Assembly: GCF_004339675.1 (NCBI RefSeq)
Contig: NZ_SLVM01000015.1
Span: 1 to 64,000 of the forward strand
Direction of reading: 5' to 3'
From: Rhodovulum steppense
GTDB taxonomy: Bacteria > Pseudomonadota > Alphaproteobacteria > Rhodobacterales > Rhodobacteraceae
DNA length: 64,000 nucleotides
A program made the position numbers and the translations under genes. The notes under the pieces are model-generated. The model ran no database searches. It was not told the DNA's origin and saw only the letters and a list, made by a program, of their open reading frames with translations. This document shows, piece by piece, positions 42,597 through 53,700 of this stretch (its first letter is position 1; the number at the start of each line of letters is the position of its first letter).

Positions 42597-44501
42597 ATGC
42601 CCACGCCCCGCCCCGCCCGTGCCACGGCCCTTGCCCGCGCGGTTCCGCTTCGGCTCTGGCTGACCGCATGGGGGCTTGCTCTGGTGCTGGCGCTTGGGGC
42701 GCAGCAGGCGCTGGCCGAGCAGAAGGTGATCGTTGCGCATGCCATCTCGACCTTCGGCGAACCGAAATACCCCGCCGATTTCCCGCATCTCGACTACGTC
42801 AACCCCGACGCGCCCAAGGGCGGCGAGATCTCGGTCTGGGCTTTCGGCTCGTTCGACTCGATGCATCCCTACACCACCAAGGGCCGGTCCGGGGGCCTGT
42901 CGAGCGTGTTCTTCGAATCGCTGATGACCGGCACCGCCGACGAGATCGGCACGGTCTATGGCCTGCTGGCCGAATCCATCGAATATCCCGAGGACCGGTC
43001 CTGGGCGATCTTCAAGCTGCGCCCCGAGGCGCGGTTTTCCGATGGCTCGCCGCTCACGGCCGAGGATGTCGTCCATTCCTTCGAGCTGTTCCGCGACAAG
43101 GGCCTGCCCAGCTTCCGCGTCCAGCTTTCGCGCCAGGTCGATCGCGCCGAGGTGCTGGAGGATGGACGGGTCAAGTTCACCTTCGCCGAGGGCGTGCCCA
43201 CCCGCGACCTGCCGCAACTGGTGGGCGGGCTGCCGGTCTTTTCCAAGGCGCATTACATCGCCAGCAACCGCGATTTCGAGGAATCGAGCCTTGAGCCGCT
43301 GCTGGGCTCCGGTCCCTATGTGCTGGGCCGGATGGATGTGGGCCAGACCATAGTCTACCAGCGCAACCCCGATTACTGGGGCACCGATCTGCCGATCAAC
43401 CGCGGCCGACAGAATTTCGACCGTATCCGCATCGAATATTACGCCGATTACAACGCCGCCTTCGAAGGGTTCAAGGGCGGCAGCTATACCTTCCGCAACG
43501 AGGCCTCGTCCAAGATCTGGGCCACCGGCTACGATTTCCCGGCGGTGCGCAATGGCGGGGTGCTCAAGGCCGAACTGCCCGACGGCACCATTGCGACCGG
43601 GCAGAGCTTCGTCTTCAACCTGCGCCGCCCGCAATTCCAGGACCCCCGTGTGCGCGAGGCGATCGGGCTGATGTTCAACTTCGAATGGTCGAACGAAACG
43701 CTGTTCTACGGGCTTTATGCGCGGGTCAATTCCTTCTGGGAAAACAGTTATCTGGCTGCCGAAGGGGGGCCGGGCGAGGGCGAACTGGCGCTGCTTGAAC
43801 CGCTTGTGGCCGAGGGCCTTCTGCCCGAAACGATCCTGACCGACGCGGCGGTGATGGCCCCCACATCCGGCGCACGCCAGTTGGACCGGGGCAACCTGCG
43901 CCGTGCTTCGGAATTGCTGGACGAAGCGGGCTGGGAGGTCGGCGCCGACGGGTTGCGGCGCAAGGACGGCCGCACGCTGCGGGTGGAGTTCCTGAACGAC
44001 AGCCAGACCTTCGACCGGGTCATCAACCCCTTTGTCGAGAACCTGCGCCGTGTGGGGATCGACGCGGTACATACGCGGGTGGACAATGCGCAGGCGACCA
44101 ACCGCGAGCGCAGCTTCGATTTCGACGTCGTGACCGAGCAGTTCCCGATGGACTACATCCCCGGCTCGGGCCTGCTTCAGTATTTCGGCTCGGAAACCGC
44201 GGATACCTCGGTCTTCAACAAGATGGGGCTGAAAAGTCCGGCCGTGGACCGGCTGATCGAGATCGTGCTGGCCGCCCAGGACGATGCCCAGGTCGAGACC
44301 GCGGTCAAGGCGCTTGACCGGGTGCTGCGCGCCGAACGGTTCTGGGTACCGCAATGGTTCAAGAACACCCATACCGTCGCCTATTACGACATGTACGAGT
44401 ATCCCGACCCGCTGCCGCCCTACAGCTTGGGCAATCTCGATTTCTGGTGGTATAACGCCGAAAAGGCCGCGGCGCTGCGTGCCGCCGGTGTGCTGAGATA
44501 A
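42597..44501 (+). CDS. yejA: peptide ABC transporter substrate-binding protein (YejA-like)
   Basis: A 634-residue periplasmic solute-binding protein of family 5. Signal peptide: [20 protein letters not shown] with cleavage near ALAEQ. The mature part has [39 protein letters not shown] and [19 protein letters not shown], typical of YejA. YejABEF imports peptides and microcin C-like compounds. It is 16 bp before yejB. The ATG at 42597 follows GAGGAGG. Confidence 0.92.
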   Translation: MPTPRPARATALARAVPLRLWLTAWGLALVLALGAQQALAEQKVIVAHAISTFGEPKYPADFPHLDYVNPDAPKGGEISVWAFGSFDSMHPYTTKGRSGGLSSVFFESLMTGTADEIGTVYGLLAESIEYPEDRSWAIFKLRPEARFSDGSPLTAEDVVHSFELFRDKGLPSFRVQLSRQVDRAEVLEDGRVKFTFAEGVPTRDLPQLVGGLPVFSKAHYIASNRDFEESSLEPLLGSGPYVLGRMDVGQTIVYQRNPDYWGTDLPINRGRQNFDRIRIEYYADYNAAFEGFKGGSYTFRNEASSKIWATGYDFPAVRNGGVLKAELPDGTIATGQSFVFNLRRPQFQDPRVREAIGLMFNFEWSNETLFYGLYARVNSFWENSYLAAEGGPGEGELALLEPLVAEGLLPETILTDAAVMAPTSGARQLDRGNLRRASELLDEAGWEVGADGLRRKDGRTLRVEFLNDSQTFDRVINPFVENLRRVGIDAVHTRVDNAQATNRERSFDFDVVTEQFPMDYIPGSGLLQYFGSETADTSVFNKMGLKSPAVDRLIEIVLAAQDDAQVETAVKALDRVLRAERFWVPQWFKNTHTVAYYDMYEYPDPLPPYSLGNLDFWWYNAEKAAALRAAGVLR

Positions 44502-44517
44502 CGAGGCAGAGCAGCCC

Positions 44518-45603
44518 ATGGGCGCCTATATCCTTCGGCGATTGTTCCTGATCGTCCCGACGCTGTTGGGCATCATGATCATCAACTTCACCCTGACCCA
44601 GTTCGTGCCCGGCGGCCCGATCGAACAGATCATCGCCCAGATGGAAGGACAGGGCGATGTGTTTCAGGGCATTGCGGGCGGGGGCGATGTGGGCGAACGG
44701 GCGCAGGGTTTTGGCGACGACCGCTATGTGGGCGCACGCGGGTTGCCGCCCGAGTTCATCGCGGAACTGGAACGCGAATTCGGCTTCGACAAGCCGCCGC
44801 TGGAACGGTTCCTGACGATGATTTGGAACTATATCCGCTTCGATTTCGGCCAGAGCTATTTCCGCTCGGTCGCGGTGATCGATCTGGTGCTGGAAAAGAT
44901 GCCGGTTTCGGTCACGCTGGGGCTGTGGTCCACGCTGATCGCCTATCTGGTCTCGATCCCGTTGGGCATCCGCAAGGCGGTCAAGGACGGCACGCCCTTT
45001 GACACCTGGACCAGCGGCGCGATCATCGTGGGCTATGCGATCCCAGGCTTCCTGTTCGCGGTGCTCCTGTTGGTGCTGTTCGCGGGCGGGTCCTATTTCC
45101 AGTGGTTCCCGCTCCGGGGGCTGACCTCGGACAATTTCGACGAACTCAGCCTGATCGGCAAGATCGGCGACTATTTCTGGCACATCACCCTGCCGGTGCT
45201 GGCCACGACGATTTCCAGCTTCGCGACGCTGACGCTGCTGACCAAGAACTCGTTCCTCGACGAGATCAAGAAGCAATATGTCATCACCGCCAAGGCCAAG
45301 GGTCTGACCGAATCCCGCATCCTTTACGGCCATGTCTTCCGCAACGCGATGCTGATCGTGATCGCGGGCTTCCCGGCGATGTTCATCGGTGTGTTCTTCG
45401 GCGCCTCGATCATCATCGAGACGATCTTCTCGCTCGACGGCCTTGGCCGGCTGGGCTTCGAGGCGGCGGTGGCGCGCGATTATCCGGTGATCTTCGCCAC
45501 GCTCTATGTCTTCGGGCTGATCGGGCTTCTGGTCGGGCTGATCTCCGACCTGACCTATGTGCTGGTCGATCCGCGGATCGACTTCGAAAGCCGGGAGACC
45601 TGA
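44518..45603 (+). CDS. yejB: peptide ABC transporter permease YejB
   Basis: A 361-residue DppB-type permease with six predicted helices ([20 protein letters not shown] at the N-terminus, [36 protein letters not shown]). The coupling EAA-like loop is [20 protein letters not shown]. An unusually long periplasmic loop follows TM1 and names the member YejB. It pairs with YejE in the inner membrane; yejE begins 1 bp after its stop. Confidence 0.93.
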   Translation: MGAYILRRLFLIVPTLLGIMIINFTLTQFVPGGPIEQIIAQMEGQGDVFQGIAGGGDVGERAQGFGDDRYVGARGLPPEFIAELEREFGFDKPPLERFLTMIWNYIRFDFGQSYFRSVAVIDLVLEKMPVSVTLGLWSTLIAYLVSIPLGIRKAVKDGTPFDTWTSGAIIVGYAIPGFLFAVLLLVLFAGGSYFQWFPLRGLTSDNFDELSLIGKIGDYFWHITLPVLATTISSFATLTLLTKNSFLDEIKKQYVITAKAKGLTESRILYGHVFRNAMLIVIAGFPAMFIGVFFGASIIIETIFSLDGLGRLGFEAAVARDYPVIFATLYVFGLIGLLVGLISDLTYVLVDPRIDFESRET

Positions 45604-45604
45604 G

Positions 45605-46714
45605 ATGTTCGCGCTCTCCCCCCTGAACCGGCGCCGCTGGCGGAATTTCAAGCGCAACCGCCGGGCCTATTGGTCGCTGATCCTGTTCGCCATCCTGTTC
45701 GGCCTGTCGCTCTTCGCCGAGGTGATCGCCAATGACAAGCCGATCTATGTCCGCTTCCAGGGCGAGAGCTTCTTCCCGATCTACCGCTTCTACCCCGAAA
45801 CCGCCTTTGGCGGCGACCTGCGCACCGAGGCCGTCTATCGCGACATCGAGGTGCAATGCCTGATCCTGACCGGCGGGCTGGAGGAGTGCTGGGACGCGCC
45901 CGAGGACCTGATCGCCGAGGCAAGGACCGGCGTGATCGACGGGCAGGACATCGCGCAGGGCCGCATCATCTGGCCGCTGATCCCCTACAGCTACAACACC
46001 ATCTCGGACATTTCGGGCACCGCACCGGCACCGCCCAGCGCGGATCACTGGCTGGGCACCGACGACACGGCGCGCGATGTGGTGGCGCGGGTGATCTACG
46101 GCTTCCGGCTGTCGATCTTCTTCACGCTGATCGTGACCAGCATCGCCTCGGTGATCGGCATCGTGGCGGGCGCGGTGCAGGGGTTCTTTGGCGGGATCAC
46201 CGACCTGATCTTTCAGCGGGTGATCGAGATCTGGACCTCGACGCCCCAGCTTTACATCATCATCATCCTGTTCGCGGTGCTGGGGCGCAGTTTCTGGCTG
46301 CTGGTGTTCCTGACCGCGCTGTTCGGCTGGCCCGCGCTGGTCGGCGTGGTGCGGGCCGAATTCCTGCGGGCGCGCAATTTCGAGTATGTCCGCGCGGCCC
46401 GCGCGCTGGGCGTGTCGAACGCCACGATCATGTTCCGCCACATGCTGCCGAATGCCATGGTGGCGACCCTGACGCTTCTGCCCTTCCTGATTACCGCGAC
46501 CATCGGCACGCTGGCCTCGCTCGATTTCCTGGGCTTCGGGCTGCCCTCCTCGGCGCCCTCGCTCGGGGAACTGACGCTTCAGGCGAAACAGAACCTCCAG
46601 GCGCCCTGGCTGGGCTTTACCGCGTTCTTTACCTTCGCGATCATGCTGTCGCTTCTGGTGTTCATCTTCGAAGGCGTGCGCGATGCCTTCGACCCCAGAA
46701 AGACCTTTCGATGA
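45605..46714 (+). CDS. yejE: peptide ABC transporter permease YejE
   Basis: A 369-residue DppC-type permease. N-terminal RRRWRNFKRNRRAYWSLILF precedes TM1; a long periplasmic insert (EEC-WDAP region, about residues 45-165) is typical of YejE. The EAA loop is ARALGVSNATIMFRHMLPNA. It partners YejB. The start follows the YejB stop by one base, and its TGA overlaps the ATG of yejF. Confidence 0.93.
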   Translation: MFALSPLNRRRWRNFKRNRRAYWSLILFAILFGLSLFAEVIANDKPIYVRFQGESFFPIYRFYPETAFGGDLRTEAVYRDIEVQCLILTGGLEECWDAPEDLIAEARTGVIDGQDIAQGRIIWPLIPYSYNTISDISGTAPAPPSADHWLGTDDTARDVVARVIYGFRLSIFFTLIVTSIASVIGIVAGAVQGFFGGITDLIFQRVIEIWTSTPQLYIIIILFAVLGRSFWLLVFLTALFGWPALVGVVRAEFLRARNFEYVRAARALGVSNATIMFRHMLPNAMVATLTLLPFLITATIGTLASLDFLGFGLPSSAPSLGELTLQAKQNLQAPWLGFTAFFTFAIMLSLLVFIFEGVRDAFDPRKTFR

Positions 46715-48315
46715 GCGCGGTCCTCAAGGTGCGGAACCTGTCGGTCAGCTTCCGGCAGGACGGGCGCGACATCGCCGCCGTGCGCGGCGTCAGCTTCGAG
46801 GTGGGCCGGGGCGAGACCGTGGCCATCGTGGGCGAATCCGGGTCGGGCAAGTCGGTGACGGCGCTTTCGACCGTGGCGCTGCTGCCCGGCAGCGCGACGG
46901 CCACGGGCTCGATCACCTATGGCGGCGAGGAACTGATCGGCGCGTCCGAGGCGCGGCTGCGCGCGGTGCGGGGCAACGATATCAGCTTCATCTTCCAGGA
47001 GCCGATGACCTCGCTCAACCCGCTGCACACGCTGGAAAAGCAGCTGACCGAAAGCCTTGCGCTGCATCAGGGCCTGACCGGGGCGCCCGCGCGGGCCCGG
47101 GTGCTGGAACTGTTGCACAAGGTCGGCATCCGCGACCCTGAATCCCGCCTCAAGGACTATCCGCACCAGTTGTCGGGCGGACAGCGCCAGCGGGTGATGA
47201 TCGCCATGGCACTGGCCAACGGGCCGGACCTGCTGATCGCGGATGAACCCACCACCGCGCTGGATGTGACCATCGAGGCGCAGATCCTCGAACTGCTGGC
47301 CGAGTTGAAGCGCGCCGAGGGGCTGAGCCTTCTGTTCATCACCCATGATCTGGGCGTGGTCCGCCGCATCGCCGACCGGGTCTGCGTGATGAAGGATGGC
47401 GAGATCGTCGAGACCGGCCCGACCGAAAGCATCTTCACCGCGCCGCAGCACCCCTATACCCGCAAGCTGCTGGCCGCCGAGGCGGTGGGCGGCCCCGATC
47501 CGGTCAAGCCCGACGCGCCGGAAGTGATCCGCACCGAGGCGTTGAAGGTCTGGTTCCCCGTCCAGCGCGGGTTCCTGCGCCGCACCGTCGGCCATATAAA
47601 GGCGGTGAACGCGGCCGACATTTCCGTGCGCGCGGGCGAGACGCTGGGCATCGTGGGCGAATCCGGCTCGGGCAAGACGACGCTGGCGCTGGCGATCATG
47701 CGGCTGATCTCGTCCGAGGGGCGGATCGTCTTTCAGGGCAGCGGCATCGACGGGCTGAAATCGCGCCAGATGCGCCCGCTTCGCCGCGACATGCAGATCG
47801 TCTTCCAGGACCCGTTCGGCAGCCTAAGCCCGCGCATGACCGTCGAGCAGATCGTGGCCGAGGGGCTTGGCGTGCATGGCGCCCGCTCGGGCCGGTCCGC
47901 GCGCGAGGAAGTGGCGCAGATCCTGACCGAGGTGGGGCTGGACCCCGCGATGATGCACCGTTACCCGCACGAGTTCTCCGGCGGGCAGCGCCAGCGCATC
48001 GCGATTGCGCGCGCCATGATCCTGCGCCCGCGCCTGCTGGTGCTGGACGAACCGACCTCGGCGCTGGACATGACGGTGCAGGTTCAGATCGTGGACCTGC
48101 TGCGCGAGCTGCAACGCCGCAACGACCTGGCCTATCTGTTCATCAGCCACGATCTGCGCGTGGTCCGCGCGCTCAGCCACAAGGTCATCGTGATGAAGCA
48201 GGGCGACATCGTCGAGGCGGGCGAGGCCCGCGCGATCTTCGAGGCGCCGCAAAGCGGCTATACCCGCACGCTGATGCAGGCCGCCTTTGGCGTGCCGGTG
48301 GCCGCCGCCCAATAG
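46711..48315 (+). CDS. yejF: peptide ABC transporter dual ATPase YejF
   Basis: A 534-residue protein with two ABC domains. Domain 1: Walker [15 protein letters not shown], signature [13 protein letters not shown] and Walker [13 protein letters not shown]. Domain 2: Walker [15 protein letters not shown], signature [13 protein letters not shown] and [12 protein letters not shown]. Each domain ends in an oligopeptide-transporter C-terminal segment ([12 protein letters not shown]). It energises YejABE import. The ATGA overlap with yejE indicates coupling, and a hairpin terminator follows. Confidence 0.95.
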   Translation: MSAVLKVRNLSVSFRQDGRDIAAVRGVSFEVGRGETVAIVGESGSGKSVTALSTVALLPGSATATGSITYGGEELIGASEARLRAVRGNDISFIFQEPMTSLNPLHTLEKQLTESLALHQGLTGAPARARVLELLHKVGIRDPESRLKDYPHQLSGGQRQRVMIAMALANGPDLLIADEPTTALDVTIEAQILELLAELKRAEGLSLLFITHDLGVVRRIADRVCVMKDGEIVETGPTESIFTAPQHPYTRKLLAAEAVGGPDPVKPDAPEVIRTEALKVWFPVQRGFLRRTVGHIKAVNAADISVRAGETLGIVGESGSGKTTLALAIMRLISSEGRIVFQGSGIDGLKSRQMRPLRRDMQIVFQDPFGSLSPRMTVEQIVAEGLGVHGARSGRSAREEVAQILTEVGLDPAMMHRYPHEFSGGQRQRIAIARAMILRPRLLVLDEPTSALDMTVQVQIVDLLRELQRRNDLAYLFISHDLRVVRALSHKVIVMKQGDIVEAGEARAIFEAPQSGYTRTLMQAAFGVPVAAAQ

Positions 48316-48331
48316 AGCGTGCAAAAGGAAA

Positions 48332-48360
48332 ACGCCCGCGGCGGGGGATGCTGCGGGCGT
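48332..48360. terminator. hairpin after yejF
   Basis: ACGCCCGC (48332-48339) pairs with GCGGGCGT (48353-48360) 17 bp after the yejF stop and before the convergent hemN stop. A-rich bases precede it on the left, giving T residues on the minus strand. Confidence 0.55.
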
Positions 48361-48424
48361 CAGGCGGGGCGTAATTTCCCCGCCGCAGGTCCGGGCCACG
48401 CAGAGCGCGGACCGGCCGTCTCGA

Positions 48425-49780
48425 TCAGATCGCCGAACTGTGACCCGCCTTCGACAGATCATAGGCGTCGAAGGCGCGGGCGATCATCCGGGTCAGCGGC
48501 TTGCCATGCTCGGGGATCACCAGCCCGTCATTGGTCAGGTCCACGAATCCCGCGAACTGGTCGACGACCTCGCCGAACATGCGGTTCAGTTCCGATTTCG
48601 AGATGCCGAAGGTCTCGGTGATCTCGGCGGTCGAGATGCGGAACTCGCACATCAACTGTTCGATCATGCGGCTCCGCATGTTGTCCTCGGGCGTGAAGAC
48701 ATGGCCCCGCCCGGTGGCAAAGCGCCCGTCGCGGATCCGCGCGGTATAGTCCGACGTGCCCGACAGGTTCTGCGCGAAGCCCTGCGGAAACTTCGAGATC
48801 GAGGACGCCCCCAGCCCGATGAGCGCGGGCGCGGTGTCGTCGGTATAGCCCTGGAAATTGCGCCGCAGCCGACCGGCATCCAGCGCGCGGGCCAGCCCGT
48901 CCTCGGGCCGCGAGAAGTGGTCGATGCCGATCTCGCGATAGCCGTCCCACAGGAACAGTTCCTTCGCGGTCTCGTAAAGCTTCAGCCGCGCCTCGGGCGT
49001 GGGCAGCGCCTCGGCCGGGATCATCGACTGACGCCGGGCCATCCACGGCACATGGGCATAGCCGTAAAGCGCCACCCGGTCGGGCGAGAGCGACATCAGC
49101 TTCTGCACCGATTCGGCGATCCGCTCGTTCGACTGGTGCGGCAGGCCATACAGGATGTCGGCGTTCAGGCTGGGGATGCCGCGGGCGCGGATCATGTCCA
49201 CCGCGTCGCGGGTCACGTCATAGCTTTGAATCCGGCCGATCACCGACTGGATCTGCGGGTCGAAATCCTGGATCCCGATCGAGGCGCGGTTCATCCCCGC
49301 CGCGGCCAGCACGTCCAGACGCGCCTCGTCGATCTCGTTGGGGTCGATCTCGACTGAGAACTCGCCGCTCTCGTGCAGCGGCGCGGCCTTGAAGATGACC
49401 TCGGTCAACTCCTTCATCATGTCAGCCGACAACAGCGTCGGTGTCCCCCCGCCCCAGTGCAGCCGCGACAGCGACACGCCCGAAGGCAGCCGCCGACCCA
49501 GCATCTCGACCTCTTCCTTGAGCGTCTCGAGATAGGCGCGTACCGGCGAATCGGAGCGCGTGCCCTGCGTCCGGCAGGCGCAGAACCAGCACAACCGCCG
49601 ACAGAACGGCACATGGATATACAGGGAAATCTGCGAACCGGGCTCGATCTGGTCGATCCAGCCGGCGAAGTCTCCGTCGTCTACCGATGCGTTGAAGTGC
49701 GGCGCCGTCGGGTAACTGGTGTAGCGGGGCACTTTCGCATCGAATAGACCGAGACGCGTGAGTTGCGATTCGGTGCTCAT
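48425..49780 (-). CDS. hemN: oxygen-independent coproporphyrinogen III oxidase
   Basis: A 451-residue radical-SAM enzyme. It starts MSTESQLTRLGLFDAKVPRY; the 4Fe-4S ligands are C60, C64 and C67 in HVPFCRRLCWFCAC. Other conserved stretches are LHWGGGTPTLLSADMMKEL, SIGIQDFDPQIQSVIGRIQ and YGLPHQSNERIAESV. It decarboxylates coproporphyrinogen III to protoporphyrinogen IX without oxygen. It is divergent from fnrL, and a good FNR box lies in the 62-bp space, so anaerobic induction is expected. Length matches HemN. Confidence 0.95.
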   Translation of the reverse strand: MSTESQLTRLGLFDAKVPRYTSYPTAPHFNASVDDGDFAGWIDQIEPGSQISLYIHVPFCRRLCWFCACRTQGTRSDSPVRAYLETLKEEVEMLGRRLPSGVSLSRLHWGGGTPTLLSADMMKELTEVIFKAAPLHESGEFSVEIDPNEIDEARLDVLAAAGMNRASIGIQDFDPQIQSVIGRIQSYDVTRDAVDMIRARGIPSLNADILYGLPHQSNERIAESVQKLMSLSPDRVALYGYAHVPWMARRQSMIPAEALPTPEARLKLYETAKELFLWDGYREIGIDHFSRPEDGLARALDAGRLRRNFQGYTDDTAPALIGLGASSISKFPQGFAQNLSGTSDYTARIRDGRFATGRGHVFTPEDNMRSRMIEQLMCEFRISTAEITETFGISKSELNRMFGEVVDQFAGFVDLTNDGLVIPEHGKPLTRMIARAFDAYDLSKAGHSSAI

Positions 49781-49815
49781 TGCACTAGCGTTATTTTCAC
49801 CCGAGGGTTCGCTCC

Positions 49816-49829
49816 TTGATCGAAGTCAA
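49816..49829. promoter_or_regulatory. FNR-type box between hemN and fnrL
   Basis: TTGATCGAAGTCAA matches the FNR/FnrL consensus TTGAT-N4-ATCAA in nine of ten positions. It sits between the divergent hemN and fnrL, 13 bp before the fnrL ATG, and suggests FnrL control of both genes. Confidence 0.7.
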
Positions 49830-49842
49830 AATTGGAAACGGA

Positions 49843-50589
49843 ATGGCCGTGACCGACCCCCATGTGGCGCAGACTGAATGCGCGGATTGCCCGATCCGGC
49901 ACCGGGCCGTCTGTGCCCGCTGCGAGACCGACGAACTGGATCAGCTCGAGGCGATCAAGTACTATCGGACCTATGATGCCGGGCAGACCGTGATCTGGTC
50001 GGGCGACCGGATGGATTTCGTCGCCTCGGTGATCGAGGGCATCGCGACGCTCAGCCAGACGATGGAGGACGGGCGCACCCAGATGGTGGGCCTGCTGCTG
50101 CCCTCGGATTTCGTGGGCCGCCCGGGCCGCGAGACGGCCGCCTATGACGTGGTGGCGACGACGGCGCTGACCATGTGCTGCTTCCGCAAGAAACCCTTCG
50201 AAGAGTTGATGATCCGCACGCCCCATATCGGCCAGCGCCTGCTGGAGATGACGCTGGACGAATTGGACGCGGCGCGGGAATGGATGCTGCTGCTGGGCCG
50301 CAAGACCGCGCGCGAGAAGATCGCGAGCCTTCTGGCGATCATCGCCCGGCGCGACGCGACGCTGAAACTGTCCAGCCCACGCGGTCGGATAGTGTTCGAC
50401 CTGCCGCTGACCCGTGAGGCGATGGCCGATTACCTCGGGCTGACGTTGGAAACCGTCAGCCGCCAGATTTCGGCGCTGAAGCGCGACGGGGTTATCGTCC
50501 TGGAAGGCAAGCGTCATGTGACAGTGCCCGATTTCGATCGCCTGCTCGGCGAGACAGGTGACGACAATGACGGCGGCATGCTGGTCTGA
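49843..50589 (+). CDS. fnrL: FnrL, oxygen-responsive Crp/Fnr-family regulator
   Basis: A 248-residue FNR. The 4Fe-4S ligand cysteines are C13, C16 and C24 (TECADCPIRHRAVCARC) with the fourth at C112 or C113 (LTMCCF), spaced as in Rhodobacter FnrL. The cNMP-like sensor has AGQTVIWSGDRMDFVASVIE, and the DNA-recognition helix is YLGLTLETVSRQISALKRDG, with the ExxSR residues for TTGAT. Oxygen destroys the cluster and stops DNA binding. I chose ATG 49843 because it matches the known N-terminus; the ORF can extend to a TTG at 49816, inside the FNR box. Confidence 0.94.
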   Translation: MAVTDPHVAQTECADCPIRHRAVCARCETDELDQLEAIKYYRTYDAGQTVIWSGDRMDFVASVIEGIATLSQTMEDGRTQMVGLLLPSDFVGRPGRETAAYDVVATTALTMCCFRKKPFEELMIRTPHIGQRLLEMTLDELDAAREWMLLLGRKTAREKIASLLAIIARRDATLKLSSPRGRIVFDLPLTREAMADYLGLTLETVSRQISALKRDGVIVLEGKRHVTVPDFDRLLGETGDDNDGGMLV

Positions 50590-50776
50590 GCCGCCAACTT
50601 GTCGGTCAGCGCCTTGCCGTGGATCCTGAATCGTTGGGACTCGGTATGGATGGTGTGGGTGAAATTTCCGGTCTCGCGCGGAGCCGAAAGGGGGGGCGCG
50701 CGGGCGCAGTTGCTTTTGGTTGGGATGAGGGCGGGGTGGGCTTTCCCCCGGACCCGGCTCTGGCTAGGCTGGGGGC

Positions 50777-53700
50777 ATGGTAGCGCCGCGATTCATACAT
50801 CTTCGTCTGCATACCGAGCATTCGCTGCTTGAGGGGGCGGTGCGGCTCAAGAAGCTGCCCGATCTGTGCAAGGCGGCGGGGATGCCCGCTGTGGCCGTGA
50901 CCGACACCAACAACATGTTCGCCGCGCTGGAATTCTCGGTTCTGGCGGCGGGCGCGGGCATTCAGCCGATCCTGGGCTGCCAGATCGATCTTGCCCATGA
51001 TCCGGTTGCCCCCGGCGAACGGCCGCGCCCGCCCGCGCCGGTCGTTCTGCTGGCGCAGAACGAGGCGGGCTATGGTAACCTGATGAAGCTGAATTCCTGC
51101 CTGTACCTGGGCAAGGCGGGGCAGCTGCCGCAGGTCACGCAAGAGGAACTGGAGGCGCATGCGGCCGGGCTGATCTGTCTGACCGGCGGGCCGGACGGGC
51201 CGTTGGGGCGGTTCCTGCGGGCCGGTCAGAGGGGCAAGGCCGAGGCGCTGGCGGCGCGTCTTGCGGCGGCCTTTCCGGGGCGGCTTTATGTCGAGTTGCA
51301 GCGCCATCCGGGCGCGGGCGGACGGCTGACCGAGGCGGAGGCGGCGACCGAGCGCGGCCATGTCGAGATCGCCTATGCGATGGACCTGCCGCTGGTCGCG
51401 ACCAATGACGTGCATTTCCCGAAGTCCGAGATGTTCGAGGCGCATGACGCGCTCCTTTGCATCGCGGATGGGGCCTATGTCGATCAGGCCGAGCCGCGCC
51501 GTCGGCTGACGCCGCAGCATCATTTCAAGTCGCCCGAGGAAATGGCGGCGCTGTTCGCCGACCTGCCCGAGGCGATCGCGAACACGGTCGAGATCGCGCG
51601 CCGCTGTGCCGTCAAGGCGGCCAAGCGCGCGCCGATCCTGCCCCGCTTTGCCGAGGACGAGGTCGAGGAACTGCGCCGCCAGGCGAAGGCGGGTCTTGCC
51701 GCGCGGCTGGCCGTGATCCCGCATGCCGCGCCGGTCGAGGAGTACGAGAAGCGGCTGGAGTTCGAGCTGGGCATCATCGAGGGGATGGGCTTTCCCGGCT
51801 ATTTCCTGATCGTGGCCGATTTCATCAAATGGGCCAAGGATCACGGCATCCCGGTAGGGCCGGGGCGGGGGTCGGGCGCGGGCAGCCTTGTGGCCTATGC
51901 TCTGACGATCACCGATCTGGATCCGTTGCGCTACAGCCTGCTGTTCGAGCGGTTCCTGAACCCTGAGCGGGTCTCGATGCCCGATTTCGACATCGACTTC
52001 TGCATGGACCGGCGCGAGGAAGTGATCGCCTATGTCCAGCAGCGCTATGGCCGCGAGAAGGTGGCGCAGATCATCACCTTCGGCGCGCTGTTGTCCAAGG
52101 CTGCCGTGCGCGACGTGGGCCGCGTGTTGCAGATGCCCTATGGCCAGGTCGACAAGCTGTCGAAGCTGATCCCGGTCGAGGGAGTCAAGCCCGTCTCGAT
52201 CGAGAAGGCACTGGCCGACGAGCCCCGCCTGCGCGAGGCCGCCCGCGCCGAGGAGGTGGTGGACCGCCTGCTGACCTATGGCCAGCAGGTCGAGGGGTTG
52301 CTCCGCAATGCCTCGACCCATGCCGCGGGGGTGGTGATCGGGGACCGGCCGCTGGACGAGCTGGTGCCGCTCTACCAGGATCCGCGATCCGACATGCCCG
52401 CGACCCAGTTCAACATGAAATGGGTCGAGGCGGCGGGGCTGGTGAAGTTCGACTTCCTCGGGCTCAAGACCCTGACGGTGATCCAGAATGCCATCGACCT
52501 GATCCGCGCGGGCGGGCGGGCCCTGCACGAGGGCGCGGACGGCACGCCGCTGTACCAGCCCAAGCCCGGCGCCGAGAACGATATCGGGCATATCCCGCTG
52601 GACGATCCGAAGACCTACGAGCTTTACGCCAGCGCCCGCACGGTCGCGGTGTTCCAGGTGGAAAGCTCGGGCATGATGGACGCGCTGCGCCGGATGAAGC
52701 CCACCTGCATCGAGGATATCGTCGCGCTGGTGGCGCTGTATCGCCCCGGCCCGATGGAGAACATCCCCGCCTATTGCGAGGTCAAGCACGGGCTCAGGCC
52801 GCTGGAATCGATCCATCCCTCGATCGACCACATCCTGGCGGAAACCCAGGGCATCATCGTCTACCAGGAACAGGTGATGCAGATCGCGCAGGTCATGGCG
52901 GGCTATTCCCTTGGCGGCGCCGACCTCTTGCGCCGCGCCATGGGCAAGAAGATCGCCGAGGAAATGGCCAAGGAGCGGCCGAAATTCGTCGAGGGCGCGG
53001 TGGCGAACGGCGTGCCCAAGGCCAAGGCGGGCGAGGTCTTTGACCTGCTGGAGAAATTCGCCAATTACGGCTTCAACAAGTCGCACGCGGCGGCCTATGC
53101 GGTGGTCAGCTACCAGACCGCCTGGCTCAAGGCCAACCACCCGGTCGAGTTCATGGCAGGGGTGATGAATTGCGATATCCACCTGACCGACAAGCTGGGC
53201 ATCTATGCCGAAGAAGTCCGCCGCGGGCTGGGCATCGGCATCGTGCCGCCCTGCGTGAACCGCTCGCAGGCGGGTTTTTCGGTCAGCGGGGGGCGGCTGG
53301 TCTATGCGCTGGGTGCGCTCAAGAATGTTGGCGTCGAGGCAATGCGCCTGATCGTCGAGGCGCGCAGCGACCGGCCCTTTGCCACGATCTTCGATTTTGC
53401 CCGGCGGGTGGATCTGAAACGCATCGGCAAGCGGCCGCTGGAGATGCTGGCCCGCGCGGGCGCCTTCGACCAGCTTGACCCGAACCGGCGGCGTGTCTTC
53501 GACAGCCTGGACGCACTGTCGGCCTGGTCGGCCGCGATCCATGACCAGCGCGGCTCGGCGCAGGTGTCGCTGTTCGGCGAGGCGGGCGACGACCTGCCCG
53601 AGCCGCGGCTGGCCCCGGTTGCCGACTGGCTGCCCGCCGAGCGGCTGGCCGAGGAACACAAGGCGGTCGGCTTCTACCTGTCGGGCCATCCGCTGGACGA

